A DNA stretch of 64,000 nt from contig NZ_MLCO01000005.1 in assembly GCF_001982615.1 (NCBI RefSeq), forward strand, positions 40,187 to 104,186, in the 5' to 3' direction. The position numbers and the translations under genes are program-made. Source of the DNA: Teichococcus deserti. Its GTDB lineage: Bacteria; Pseudomonadota; Alphaproteobacteria; Acetobacterales; Acetobacteraceae. Positions 44,939 to 53,327 of the stretch are shown here, piece by piece (the stretch's first letter is position 1; every line of letters begins with the position of its first letter). The notes beneath the pieces are model-generated. The model did no database searches, was not told the origin of the DNA, and saw only the letters and a program-made list of their open reading frames with translations.

Positions 44939-46543
44939 TCAGGCCTTCTCCATGTTCCAGAAGAATTGCACCGGCGACAGCACCATCCCCTTCAGGCTGT
45001 TGCGATAGGCCATGGGCTGCTCGACCAGGCCGCCGGGGACATAGGGCACCGTCTCGAAGGCGCGCTTCTCCATCTCGGCGGCGATGGCTTTCTGCCGGGT
45101 GGTGTCGGCGGTGGCCAGCCACTGGTCGCGCAGGCCCTCCAGCGTCGGATCCTCCGGCCAGCCGAACCAGGCGGTGGCGCCATTGGCGCGGACCAGCGGG
45201 TGCAGCGCCGGGTTCAGCGTGTCGGCGCAGGACCACAGCGTGTGGAAGACCGACCAGCCGCCCTGGTCCGGCCCGCCGCGATTGGCGCGCTTGCCGATGA
45301 AGCTGGCCCAGTCGGTCGAGATCAGCTCGACATTCATGCCCAGCTTCTGCAGCAGCGACTGGGTGACGAGGGACTGGTTGTAGGCGATCGGCTGGTCGGC
45401 CGGGGCCAGCAGCACCACCTTCTCGTTGGCATAGCCGGCGGCCTTCAGCATGGCCTTCGCCGCTTCCAGGTCGCCCTTCATCGCCTCCGCGCCCCCGGCG
45501 CCGGTCGACATCGGCGAGCCCGGGGTGAAGAAGGTCTTGGCCGGTTTGTAGTAGTCGGGGCTGCCGACCACGGCCTGCATATAGTCTTCCTGGCGCACCG
45601 CCATCATCACCGCGCGGCGGATGGCCGGGTTGTTGAAGGGCGGCTGCAGGTGGTTGAAGCGCATCAGCAGGAACAGGCCGAGCGGCACGTTCTGGATGGT
45701 GATGTTGCGGTCGCGCTTCAGCACCGGCAGCAGGTCGACCGGCGGCTGCTCGTACCAGTCGACCTCGCCCTGGACCAGGGCGCCGACCGCCGCCGCCGGC
45801 TCGGTCAGCGCCAGCCATTCGATGCGGTCGATCTTGGCGACCTTGCCGCCGGCGGCCCAGGAGGGCGGCTCCTCGCGCGGGACGTACTTGTCGAAGCGGG
45901 TGTAGATGGCGTTCTGCCCGGGCACCCATTCGCGGCTCTGGAACATCCAGGGGCCGGAGCCGATGGCTTCCGAAATCGGCTTGGAGGCATCGGCCGAGGC
46001 GATCCGCTCCGGCATGATGAAGGGCACGTTGGACGAAAGCTTGCCCAGCGCATCCGGCAGCAGCGGGAAGGGCTTCTTCAGGTTGATGCGGAAGGTGCGG
46101 GCGTCGACCGCCGCATAGCTTTCCACGAAGGTCGCGAAAGTCTGGCCGAAGGCGTCGCGCTTCGACCAACGCTGGATCGAGGTGATGCAATCCGCCGCCC
46201 CAACCTTCTGGCCATCGTGGAAGGACAGCCCGGCGCGCAGGTGGAAGGTCCAGGACAGCTGGTCCGCCGCCGTCTCCCAGTCCTGCACCATCTGCGGCCG
46301 GATCTGGAAATTGGCGTCGGTGGCGAAGAGCGTGTCGTAGATCAGATAGCCGTGGTTGCGGATGACATAGCTGGTGGCCACGATCGGATCGAGCGAGGGC
46401 AGCGGCGTCGAGGGGATGAAGCGCAGCGTCGCGGCGCGGCTGGCCGACGCCCCCTGGGCGCGGGCGAAATGCGGGGTGGCCATGCCCCCCGCGGCGGCCA
46501 GGCCCGCGGCCCCGGCAAGCAGATGGCGACGGTTCAGCGTCAT
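44939..46543 (-). CDS. ABC transporter substrate-binding protein, family 5 (Tat-type signal)
   Basis: A 534-residue binding protein. The N-terminus TLNRRHLLAGAAGLAAAGG has a twin-arginine-like motif and a cleavage site near ARAQ (residue 30). Family-5 pattern: FHLRAGLSFHDGQKVGAADCITSIQRW and MLKAAGYANEK. It is a paralogue of the protein at 29809-31425. A strong GAGGAG precedes the ATG. No permease adjoins; it is divergent from a GntR regulator, its probable controller. Confidence 0.9.
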   Translation of the reverse strand: MTLNRRHLLAGAAGLAAAGGMATPHFARAQGASASRAATLRFIPSTPLPSLDPIVATSYVIRNHGYLIYDTLFATDANFQIRPQMVQDWETAADQLSWTFHLRAGLSFHDGQKVGAADCITSIQRWSKRDAFGQTFATFVESYAAVDARTFRINLKKPFPLLPDALGKLSSNVPFIMPERIASADASKPISEAIGSGPWMFQSREWVPGQNAIYTRFDKYVPREEPPSWAAGGKVAKIDRIEWLALTEPAAAVGALVQGEVDWYEQPPVDLLPVLKRDRNITIQNVPLGLFLLMRFNHLQPPFNNPAIRRAVMMAVRQEDYMQAVVGSPDYYKPAKTFFTPGSPMSTGAGGAEAMKGDLEAAKAMLKAAGYANEKVVLLAPADQPIAYNQSLVTQSLLQKLGMNVELISTDWASFIGKRANRGGPDQGGWSVFHTLWSCADTLNPALHPLVRANGATAWFGWPEDPTLEGLRDQWLATADTTRQKAIAAEMEKRAFETVPYVPGGLVEQPMAYRNSLKGMVLSPVQFFWNMEKA

Positions 46544-46588
46544 CAGGAACTCCTCGGCGGCGGCCGGCGCAGGGGCCAGGGCTGGTTC

Positions 46589-46628
46589 GGGTTCAGCAGG
46601 AGGCGGGTTCAGCAGGAGGCGGGTTCAG
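46589..46628 (+). repeat. 16-bp tandem repeat (2.5 copies)
   Basis: GGGTTCAGCAGGAGGC occurs at 46589-46604 and 46605-46620, with the first eight bases again at 46621-46628. It lies in the leader of the binding-protein gene and could vary in copy number by slippage. Confidence 0.85.
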
Positions 46629-46702
46629 GGGAAGGCAGGCTCGGTGAAGGCAGGCCGGGCAGGAGGCGATCACGCGGGTTTCGCGCGGCGGTGTTCTGAG
46701 AA

Positions 46703-46738
46703 CGGTAGAATTTATACAATCTATTCGTCAACAATGTC
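46703..46738. promoter_or_regulatory. AT-rich divergent promoter/operator region
   Basis: The only AT-rich island of the 275-bp gap between the GntR and binding-protein genes. It includes TTTATACAAT (46711-46720) and CAACAAT, with ATTGT/ACAAT half-sites similar to GntR-type operators. Exact promoter elements could not be fixed. Confidence 0.45.
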
Positions 46739-46818
46739 GGCGGGGCTGACAGCGCCCCGCGGGGTCGATACACCGCCCCGCGGCACGGCGCGCCGCGCCG
46801 GCCCCGACAGGAGAGCGC

Positions 46819-47490
46819 ATGACCACCCTGAAGCACCGCACCGTCTCGGCGGCGCTGCTGGAGGAGATCCGACGCCGCGTGCTGGACGGCAGCTATCCGG
46901 CCGGCAGCCAGCTGCGCCAGGACATGCTGGCCGAGGAGTTCGGGGTCAGCCGCATCCCCGTCCGCGAGGCGCTGTTCCAGCTGGAGGCCGAGGGCTTCGT
47001 CCGCATCTCGCCGCACAAGGGGGCGACGGTGGCGGCGCTGTCCATCGCCGAGCTGGAAGAGGCCTTCGAGCTGCGCGCCCTGCTGGAGCCGCGGCTGCTG
47101 CGCCATTCCGCCCCTCATCTGACGGAGGCCGACTATGCCCGGATCGAGGCGGTGCTGGCGGATTATTCCCGCGCCCTCGACGCCCGCGACACCGCCCGCT
47201 GGGGCGAGCTGAACACGGTGCTGCACCTGGCGCTCTATGCCCGGGCCGGCAAGCCGCGCACCGCGGCGCTGGTCGCCAGCCTGCTGCAGGAATGCGACCG
47301 CTACACCCGGCTGCAGCTGTCGACCGAGCCGGCCAGCCTGCAGCGCGCCGACACCGAGCATCGCGAGCTGGTGCGGCTGTGCCGCGCCGGCCAGCTGCGC
47401 GAGGCCGGGCTGCTGCTGAAGGCGCATGTCGAGCATGTCGGCCGCGCCCTGGCGGTTTTCCTGCGCGAACAGGGCAAGCTGTCCGCCTGA
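46819..47490 (+). CDS. GntR family transcriptional regulator (FCD domain)
   Basis: A 223-residue regulator. Winged helix at residues 10-75 includes LRQDMLAEEFGVSRIPVREAL, and an FCD-type all-helical ligand domain follows (LEEAFELRALLEPRLLR; HRELVRLCRAGQLREAGLLL). GGAGAG precedes the ATG. It is divergent from the Tat-type binding protein and probably responds to a carboxylate or amino-acid ligand handled by that system. Confidence 0.9.
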   Translation: MTTLKHRTVSAALLEEIRRRVLDGSYPAGSQLRQDMLAEEFGVSRIPVREALFQLEAEGFVRISPHKGATVAALSIAELEEAFELRALLEPRLLRHSAPHLTEADYARIEAVLADYSRALDARDTARWGELNTVLHLALYARAGKPRTAALVASLLQECDRYTRLQLSTEPASLQRADTEHRELVRLCRAGQLREAGLLLKAHVEHVGRALAVFLREQGKLSA

Positions 47491-47536
47491 ACCCCCGAGG
47501 CTAGTCAGTTGCAGGAGCGCGGTGCACAAAGGCGGC

Positions 47537-48595
47537 ATGTCCAGCACCACCGCGCCCCAGCCTCAGATGGTTCCCCTGATCGCCGGCGACCTGCTGCCGC
47601 CGATCACCCTGCCGGATGCCGAAGGCCAGGCCTTCGACCTGTTCCACCAGAGCCTGGCGGGTCTGCATGTCGTGATGATCCTGGGCCGTGCGCCGTCAGG
47701 CGAGCGCCTTGCCGCCGCCGAGGCCGCCGCCACCGCGCGCCAGGCCCGGCTGGTGATCATCGCCGCCGCCAGGCCCGACGGCGCCCGGCGCAGCCACGGC
47801 CCGGCGCGGCTCTTCGACCCCGAGCGGCGCTTCTTCAACGCCCTGGGCGTGGCCGACAACGCGGTTGCCGTCCTGTCGCCGCGCGGCCGGCTCGCGTTCC
47901 TGCGCGCCGGCGAGGCGGCGCTGGAGATGGCGCTGGACCTGCTGCCCACGGCGCAGCCCGCCCCGGAGATCCGCCGCACCGGCGCTCCGGCCCTGCTGAT
48001 CCCGGGGGTGCTGGAGCCGGACTTCTGCGCCACGCTGATCGCGCACTGGAAGAAGGGCGAGAAGACGCGGGACCGCGTCGCCTCCGCCGAGGGCGCGGCG
48101 GGGGCGGCGCAGCAGATCAAGCGCCGCACCGATGTCTGGCTGGACGACCGCGCGCTCTATGCCACCTATCGCCAGCGGCTGGAGCGGCGCGTGCTGCCCG
48201 AGCTGTGGCGGGCCTATCGCTTCCGCGCCGCCAGCTTCGAGGCGCCGCGCATCGGCTGCTATGCGGCCGAGGACCAGGGCGGCTTCGGCGCGCATCGCGA
48301 CAACCGTACCCCCTTCACCGCGCATCGCCGCTTCGCCATGAGCCTGAACCTGAACACCGGCGCCTATCGCGGCGGCGCGCTGCGCTTCGCCGAATTCGGC
48401 CCCGAGCTCTACGAGCCCGAGGCCGGCGGCGCCGTGCTGTTCTGCTGCGACCTGATGCATGAGGCGCTGCCGGTGACCGAGGGCGAGCGCTTCGCCATCT
48501 TCACCTTCCTGACCGATGCCGAGGGCGCCCGCCAGGAGCAGGCGCTGATCGCCCAGCGCCAGGCCGCCGGCGACCGCGGCGTCGCGGTGCGCTAG
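47537..48595 (+). CDS. Redoxin-fold/2-oxoglutarate Fe(II) oxygenase fusion
   Basis: A 352-residue two-domain protein. Residues 10-140 resemble a peroxiredoxin (GDLLPPITLPDAEGQAFDLF, VVMILGRAPSGE) but have no cysteine at the peroxidatic position. Residues 150-350 form a prolyl-4-hydroxylase-like oxygenase with iron ligands H253 and D255 (GAHRDN) and H308 (LMHEALP), and arginine in GERFAIF for 2-oxoglutarate. The redox domain is probably a non-catalytic binding module. Start MSSTTAP is chosen over overlap with the GntR gene. The substrate is not known. Confidence 0.8.
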   Translation: MSSTTAPQPQMVPLIAGDLLPPITLPDAEGQAFDLFHQSLAGLHVVMILGRAPSGERLAAAEAAATARQARLVIIAAARPDGARRSHGPARLFDPERRFFNALGVADNAVAVLSPRGRLAFLRAGEAALEMALDLLPTAQPAPEIRRTGAPALLIPGVLEPDFCATLIAHWKKGEKTRDRVASAEGAAGAAQQIKRRTDVWLDDRALYATYRQRLERRVLPELWRAYRFRAASFEAPRIGCYAAEDQGGFGAHRDNRTPFTAHRRFAMSLNLNTGAYRGGALRFAEFGPELYEPEAGGAVLFCCDLMHEALPVTEGERFAIFTFLTDAEGARQEQALIAQRQAAGDRGVAVR

Positions 48596-49035
48596 TCGAG
48601 GAAGTCCTTGCGGATCTGCTCGAGCCCGCGGTTGCGGGCGACATAGTGCTTCACCTCGCATTCGGCCGAGGCCAGGGACTGGGCATTGCCATCGCCGAAG
48701 ACCGTCTCCAGCAGGCGGCAATCGGCGGCGACGTATTTCTCCCAGGCGGCCTGGCCTTCCTCGAGCAGCCGGGCGGCGGCGGGGTAGTCGGTGCCGGAGG
48801 GGCCGGGGCGCGCCAGCTTCGCCCGCATCGTGGTCAGCAGCCGGGCCTGCTGCGCGCGGGCCTGGTCTTCGGCCTCGCCGTAGCACTGGGCGGCTTCGAT
48901 GCCGCCCTGGGCCGCGCGCAGGCAGCGCGACAGGGAGACATCGGGCGCCGGCGGCGTCGCGGCGGCGGCGGGCAGGGCGGCCAGCATCAGGGGCGCCAGC
49001 ATCAGGGGCAGGGCGAGGACAGAACAACGGATCAT
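48592..49035 (-). CDS. Secreted DUF1311/LprI-like protein
   Basis: A 147-residue protein with a signal peptide (MIRCSVLALPLMLAPLMLAALPAAAA) and a helical mature part carrying conserved cysteines (LSRCLRA, AAQCYGEAE, AADCRLLE, SAECEVK). The spacing and the AAWEKYVAADCRL segment resemble the LprI/DUF1311 lysozyme-inhibitor family of the periplasm. Its stop overlaps the convergent oxygenase gene by four bases. Confidence 0.75.
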   Translation of the reverse strand: MIRCSVLALPLMLAPLMLAALPAAAATPPAPDVSLSRCLRAAQGGIEAAQCYGEAEDQARAQQARLLTTMRAKLARPGPSGTDYPAAARLLEEGQAAWEKYVAADCRLLETVFGDGNAQSLASAECEVKHYVARNRGLEQIRKDFLD

Positions 49036-49129
49036 GGGCCGCGGGCTCGGTTGGTGGATCGGGCGCGCAGTCCAGGCCCGCGGGGCCGTCCGGGCAAGGC
49101 CAGCGGCCATCACCTCCGCGTGCGAGAAA

Positions 49130-49840
49130 TCAATCGGCGTAGATCATCTTCCGGGTCATGCCGCCGTCGGACAGAAATTCGGCGCCGGTGACGAAGCCGG
49201 CCTCGGGACTGGTCAGGAAGGCGACAAGGGAAGAAATGTCGTCGACCTTGCCGACGCGGCCGGCGGGGTGCTGGGCATGGTCCTCGGGGCGGAGCGCTTC
49301 CCCCTGCACGTCGATCCAGCCGGGACTGACGCAGTTGACGCGGATCGCCGGGCCCAGGCTGACCGCCAGCGCATGGGTCAGCGCCAGCAGCCCGCCCTTG
49401 CTCGCCGAATAGGATTCGGTGTCCGGCTCCGACTGGTGCGCCCGGCTGGAGGCGATGGTGACGATGCTGCCCTTCGCCGCCGCCAGCATTCTTTCGGCGG
49501 CCTTGGCCAGCAGGAAGGCGCTGGTCAGGTTGATGTCCAGCACGCGTCGCCATTCCGCGAGGCTGAGCTCGGCGATCGGCTTGCGGATCATGATGCCGGC
49601 ATTGCAGACCAGCGCGTCCAGCCTGCCCTCGGTCGCCTCGATTCCGGCGACCAGGGCGTTTACCGCCGCCTCGTCGCCCATGTCGGCGATGACGTGGCGG
49701 CTGCCGGCCTCGCCCGGCTTGAGATCGGCCGTGACGACCTGCCAGCCGTCGCGCTTCAGCCTGGCGGCGATGCCGGCGCCGATGCCATGCGCGGCGCCGG
49801 TCACCAGCGCCACCTTCTGCTCTGCTTGGATGCTGCTCAT
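49130..49840 (-). CDS. Short-chain dehydrogenase/reductase
   Basis: A 236-residue classical SDR: cofactor motif TGAAHGIG near residue 17, VCNAGIM, catalytic serine in IASSRAH and SYSASKG with Tyr and Lys. An acidic residue after the second strand (TADLKPGE) suggests NAD rather than NADP. The start MSSIQAE fits; the long open frame upstream is a shadow of the GPP34 gene. Substrate unknown. Confidence 0.9.
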   Translation of the reverse strand: MSSIQAEQKVALVTGAAHGIGAGIAARLKRDGWQVVTADLKPGEAGSRHVIADMGDEAAVNALVAGIEATEGRLDALVCNAGIMIRKPIAELSLAEWRRVLDINLTSAFLLAKAAERMLAAAKGSIVTIASSRAHQSEPDTESYSASKGGLLALTHALAVSLGPAIRVNCVSPGWIDVQGEALRPEDHAQHPAGRVGKVDDISSLVAFLTSPEAGFVTGAEFLSDGGMTRKMIYAD

Positions 49841-49926
49841 GATGCCGGGCTTAACACGGGCCGCGGCGGCGCGTTGCGCCCGCAACAGGTCTGGGGGGAG
49901 GGGTGTCGCCCGCCCCCCGGCCGTCG

Positions 49927-50577
49927 TCACATCATCGGCGCGTAGCGCGCGACCTCGGTGAAGATGTCGCGCACCGCATCCGACAGGGTGCGGTTCAGCT
50001 CCTCCAGGTTGGCGACCTGGTCGATGCGGGCCTGGGCGCGGTCCAGCTCGGCGGGGGCCAGCAGCAGCGGGAACAGGCCGGCGGCGCGGGTCAGGCCGAT
50101 CAGCAGCGAATCGCGCGGGTCGGGGATCTCGTCGTTGAAGATCACCGCCATCAGGCGGGCCTTCACCTCGCGCTCCTCCTTGTCCGAGATCACCGGGTAG
50201 CGGCGCTCGGCGAAGAACCACAGGAAGCGGCCTTCCTCCAGCTTCAGCACGCCGCGCTGCACCAGGCGGTCGAAATACAGGTCGCGGTAGCGGTCGGCAT
50301 CCTTGGCGAGGGTCTCGATCCACCAGCGGCTGTCATGCGGCTCGGATTCGGCCATGATCTGCTGCACCACGCCGTCCAGCACCTTGTCGCCGGTGGGGCG
50401 GGTGTCGCCGACGAAGAGGCGCTTCGGATCGGTGTCGATGCGGTTGGCCAGGGCCAGCTCCGCCAGGATGGCGCCGGCCAGCGCATAGTCGCCGGACGGG
50501 GCGGCGCGATCGATCAGCCGGCCGGTCTCGTCATCGAGCATGAGCAGGAGGATTTCCTCCGGCATGGTCAGCGACAT
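49927..50577 (-). CDS. GPP34/GOLPH3 family protein
   Basis: A 216-residue mostly helical protein with the family opening TMPEEILLLMLDDETGRL and the ALAGAILAELALANRI and RLMAVIFNDEIPDPRDSLLIGL segments. The eukaryotic relatives GOLPH3 and Vps74 bind PI4P on Golgi membranes; the bacterial members have no settled role. ATG 50577 is chosen, with GCGGAG upstream; ATG 50565 (MPEEILL) is an alternative. It is monocistronic by spacing. Confidence 0.85.
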   Translation of the reverse strand: MSLTMPEEILLLMLDDETGRLIDRAAPSGDYALAGAILAELALANRIDTDPKRLFVGDTRPTGDKVLDGVVQQIMAESEPHDSRWWIETLAKDADRYRDLYFDRLVQRGVLKLEEGRFLWFFAERRYPVISDKEEREVKARLMAVIFNDEIPDPRDSLLIGLTRAAGLFPLLLAPAELDRAQARIDQVANLEELNRTLSDAVRDIFTEVARYAPMM

Positions 50578-50728
50578 CGGGGCGCACTCCGCTCTGGGTT
50601 GTGGTCGTTCGAGCGAAGGGAAGCGCGCGGAACCCGGCGCGTCAATCGCCGCGCGCCGGCCAGCCGGGCTTGCGCGAAAATAATGAGACGCGGCGCGGGG
50701 TTGAGGGCCCTGCGCCGCGCCTCCGGCC

Positions 50729-51823
50729 TCAGCGCCGGGCGATGGCGGCCTCGCCCTCGGCGGCCTGGCAGAAGGCGGCCAGGCCTTCCTCCACCACGCT
50801 GCGCGGCAGGTCGCGCAGGATGAAGACCAGACGGGATTCGCGGGGCGCGCCGGCAGGCCAGGCGGGCAGCGGGGTGGGGCGGTGCCAGGTGCCCTGCACG
50901 CCATGGATCACCACGGGTGCCTCCTGGCCGGCCAGGTCGAGGATGCCCTTCACCCGCAGCACCGAATCGCCGCGGGTGGCGGTCAGCATCTCCAGCCAGG
51001 TGGCGAGGCCAGCCCAGGGCAGCGGGCGTTCGAAGCGCAGGCAGAAGGCCTGGATGCGGGCATCGTGCCGGTTCGGGTCGTGATGGTGGTGGTGGCCATG
51101 GCCATGCCCATGGTGGTGATCGTGGCCATGCGGCGCGTCCCACGCGGCGGGATCCAGCCAGGCGGCCAGGTCCGGATGGCGCCCGGAAGGGTCGAAGGGG
51201 CCGCAATCCAGGATGGCCGCCGGGTCCACGGCGCCGGCGGTGGCGGTGATCGGCGTCACGCCCGGGTTCAGCGCGCGCAGCCGCCCGGTCAGGGCGGCCA
51301 GGGCCTCGGGCGCGGCCAGGTCGGACTTGGTCAGCAGCAGCCGGTCGGCGACGGCCACCTGGCGCTGCGCCTCGATCTGGGCGTCCAGCGTCGCCAGGCC
51401 GGCCACCGCATCGACCAGGGTGACCACGCCGTCGAGGACGAAGTGGCGCTGCGTTGCCGGGTCGGCGATCAGCGTCTGCAGGATCGGCAGCGGGTCGGCC
51501 AGCCCCGTGGTCTCGATGATGACGCGGCGGATCGGCTGGCCGTCGCGGGCGCGCTGCACCAGGCCGGCCAGGGCGCCGGCCAGGTCGCCGCGGATGGTGC
51601 AGCACAGGCACCCGGCCTGCAGCAGCACGGCGTCCCCGTCCAGCGTCTCGACCAGCAGGTGGTCCAGGCCGATCTCGCCGAACTCGTTGATCAGCACCGC
51701 GGTGCCGGCGAGCGCGGGCTGCCGCAGCAGCCGGTTCAGCAGCGTCGTCTTGCCGGCGCCGAGGAAGCCGGTCAGCAGGGTGACCGGGATCAGGCGCTCA
51801 GCGGCCCCCTGCTTACCGGCCAT
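50729..51823 (-). CDS. COG0523/CobW family GTP-binding zinc metallochaperone
   Basis: A 364-residue G3E GTPase with Walker A GFLGAGKTT (19-27), the metal-binding CxCC motif (C72-C75 in GCLCC), INEFGE and the G4 motif LTKSD. A histidine-rich linker (HGHDHHHGHGHGHHHHHD) separates the GTPase from the CobW C-terminal domain. Such proteins deliver zinc to client enzymes. It overlaps hisI by 11 bases and lies opposite a Zur gene, which argues for zinc rather than cobalt. Confidence 0.88.
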   Translation of the reverse strand: MAGKQGAAERLIPVTLLTGFLGAGKTTLLNRLLRQPALAGTAVLINEFGEIGLDHLLVETLDGDAVLLQAGCLCCTIRGDLAGALAGLVQRARDGQPIRRVIIETTGLADPLPILQTLIADPATQRHFVLDGVVTLVDAVAGLATLDAQIEAQRQVAVADRLLLTKSDLAAPEALAALTGRLRALNPGVTPITATAGAVDPAAILDCGPFDPSGRHPDLAAWLDPAAWDAPHGHDHHHGHGHGHHHHHDPNRHDARIQAFCLRFERPLPWAGLATWLEMLTATRGDSVLRVKGILDLAGQEAPVVIHGVQGTWHRPTPLPAWPAGAPRESRLVFILRDLPRSVVEEGLAAFCQAAEGEAAIARR

Positions 51824-52220
51824 AGAGCACCGCCGGATCGACCTCGGGCGCCGCGATGGGGACCAGCTCGCCCTCGCGCAGCGCCTGGTAGAAGCAGGAC
51901 CGCCGCCCCGTATGGCAGGCCACCCCCTTCTGCTCGACCACCGCCAGGATGGTGTCGCCGTCGCAGTCCAGCCGCAGGTCGACCAGCTGCTGCATCTGGC
52001 CGGAGGTCTCGCCCTTGCGCCACAGCGCGTTGCGGCTGCGGCTGAAATAGACCACACGTCCGGTGGCGAGCGTCTCCTCCAGCGAGGCCGCGTTCATCCA
52101 GGCCATCATCAGCACCTCGCCGGTGGCATGGTCCTGGGCGATGGCGGGCACCAGCCCGTCCTGGTTGAAGCGGGTGGCGGCCAGGAAGCGGGCGCGGGCG
52201 GCGGGATCGGCAACCGGCAT
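51813..52220 (-). CDS. hisI: Phosphoribosyl-AMP cyclohydrolase (probable zinc-economy paralogue)
   Basis: A 135-residue HisI, which opens the purine ring of PR-AMP in histidine synthesis. Conserved metal-binding segments LDCDGDTIL and ACHTGRRSCFY are present, as is the SRSRNALWRKGETSG loop. GAGGAG precedes the ATG. It is not with other his genes but in an operon with a zinc metallochaperone and next to zur. From published comparative work, HisI paralogues recur in Zur/COG0523 loci, so this is likely a second copy or a zinc-served client. Confidence 0.88.
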   Translation of the reverse strand: MPVADPAARARFLAATRFNQDGLVPAIAQDHATGEVLMMAWMNAASLEETLATGRVVYFSRSRNALWRKGETSGQMQQLVDLRLDCDGDTILAVVEQKGVACHTGRRSCFYQALREGELVPIAAPEVDPAVLYGR

Positions 52221-52246
52221 GGGGGCGGCTCCTCAAAGCGAATTCG

Positions 52247-52259
52247 GTTACTATATAAC
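52247..52259. promoter_or_regulatory. Putative Zur box
   Basis: GTTACTATATAAC lies midway between the divergent hisI-cobW and zur genes, 26 and 25 bases from their starts. Its GTTA/TAAC outer arms fit the core of known Zur boxes (GTTAT...ATAAC). It is the only AT-rich symmetric site in the gap. Confidence 0.65.
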
Positions 52260-52284
52260 GCGGGTGCGGCAGAGGAGAGAGGGC

Positions 52285-52803
52285 ATGGCGGCAGGTCAGG
52301 GCAGTGCTTCGGAGATGGCGCGCGCGCTGGATGCGGCGGAGGCCCGCTGCGTCCGGTCCGGCGCCCAGCTGACCGAGCTGCGCCGCCAGGTGCTGGCCCT
52401 GGTGCTGGAGGCCGACCAGCCGCTCGGCGCCTATGCGCTGCTGGACCGGCTGAAGGCGCAGCGGCCGGGCGCGGCGCCGCCCACCGTCTATCGCGCGCTC
52501 GACTTCCTGCTGGAGCAGGGGCTGATCCACAAGGTCGAGCGGCTGAACGCCTTCATCGGCTGCGTCGAGGCCGGGCACGACCATGGCCATGACCACGACC
52601 ATGCGCATGACCACCAGTTCCTGATCTGCGGCAGCTGCGGCGCCACCATCGAGCTCAGCGACCATGCGGTGGCGCATGCCCTGGCGGATGCGGCGCGGCG
52701 GGTCGGCTTCCAGCTGCGCAAGACCACGGTCGAGGCCGAGGGGCTCTGCGCCGCCTGCCTGGCTGCCGGCGCAGGCGCCGCCGTGGCGGCCTCCCCCGGC
52801 TGA
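52285..52803 (+). CDS. zur: Zinc uptake regulator Zur (Fur family)
   Basis: A 172-residue Fur-family repressor. The winged helix contains PPTVYRALDFLLEQGLIHKV. A long histidine tract at 98-110 (GHDHGHDHDHAHDH) precedes the structural-zinc cysteines CGSC (115-118) and CAAC (155-158). The Zur assignment rests on this metal-rich layout and the divergent zinc-chaperone operon. AGGAGA precedes the ATG. Confidence 0.85.
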   Translation: MAAGQGSASEMARALDAAEARCVRSGAQLTELRRQVLALVLEADQPLGAYALLDRLKAQRPGAAPPTVYRALDFLLEQGLIHKVERLNAFIGCVEAGHDHGHDHDHAHDHQFLICGSCGATIELSDHAVAHALADAARRVGFQLRKTTVEAEGLCAACLAAGAGAAVAASPG

Positions 52804-52867
52804 GGGGCTGCCGCCGGAGCTGTTCCTGCGCTATCGAGACGGTGCAGAACCGCCAGGGAGCGCCGCC

Positions 52868-53290
52868 GTGCCGGAGATCATCGACTTCGGGTCCTTCGCG
52901 CTGCGCTTCCTGCGCGACAGGCATGCGACGGGCGGCAGCCTCGACATGTTCGAGCTGATCCTGCAGCCCGAGGGCCGCATGCCGGTGCCGCACCACCATG
53001 AAAGCTGGGAGGAGACGGTCTATGGCCTGTCCGGCACCCTGCGCTACACGGTGGCAGGCGTCGACCACGACATCGGCCCAGGCGACAGCCTGTTCATCCC
53101 GCGTGGAACAGTGCATGGCTTCAGCAATCCGAGCGGGGCGGAGGCGCGCTGCCTCTGCGTGCTGACGCCGGGCGTGCTCGGGCCGGAGTATTTCCGCGAG
53201 CTCGCCGCGCTGCTGACCGGCGGCGGCAAGCCGGATCCGGCGAAGGCGCGCGAGATCATGCTGCGCTACGGGCTGGTGCCCGCGGCGTGA
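52868..53290 (+). CDS. Cupin domain protein
   Basis: A 140-residue single-domain cupin. Motif 1 is PVPHHHESWEETVYGLSG, with the His-His-Glu metal ligands, and motif 2 is IPRGTVHGFSNP. The GTG start at 52868 follows AGGGAG; the longer frame overlaps zur. It may be an oxygenase, isomerase or sensor; nothing in the sequence decides. A strong hairpin at 53294-53316 separates it from the convergent dehydrogenase gene. Confidence 0.82.
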   Translation: MPEIIDFGSFALRFLRDRHATGGSLDMFELILQPEGRMPVPHHHESWEETVYGLSGTLRYTVAGVDHDIGPGDSLFIPRGTVHGFSNPSGAEARCLCVLTPGVLGPEYFRELAALLTGGGKPDPAKAREIMLRYGLVPAA

Positions 53291-53293
53291 CGC

Positions 53294-53316
53294 GGGGGAG
53301 CGCAACGCGCTCCCCC
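53294..53316. terminator. Bidirectional terminator-like hairpin
   Basis: A perfect 10-bp stem GGGGGAGCGC/GCGCTCCCCC with AAC loop lies between convergent cupin and dehydrogenase genes. No T run follows on either side, so it may act with Rho or as an RNA-end stabiliser. Confidence 0.6.
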
Positions 53317-53327
53317 CCTGACAGAAA

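Noticed and set aside
46589..46628. Possible CRISPR array
   Set aside because: The units are contiguous 16-bp copies without spacers and there are no cas genes.
51813..52220. hisI as part of a histidine operon
   Set aside because: Neighbours are a zinc chaperone and zur, with no other his gene.
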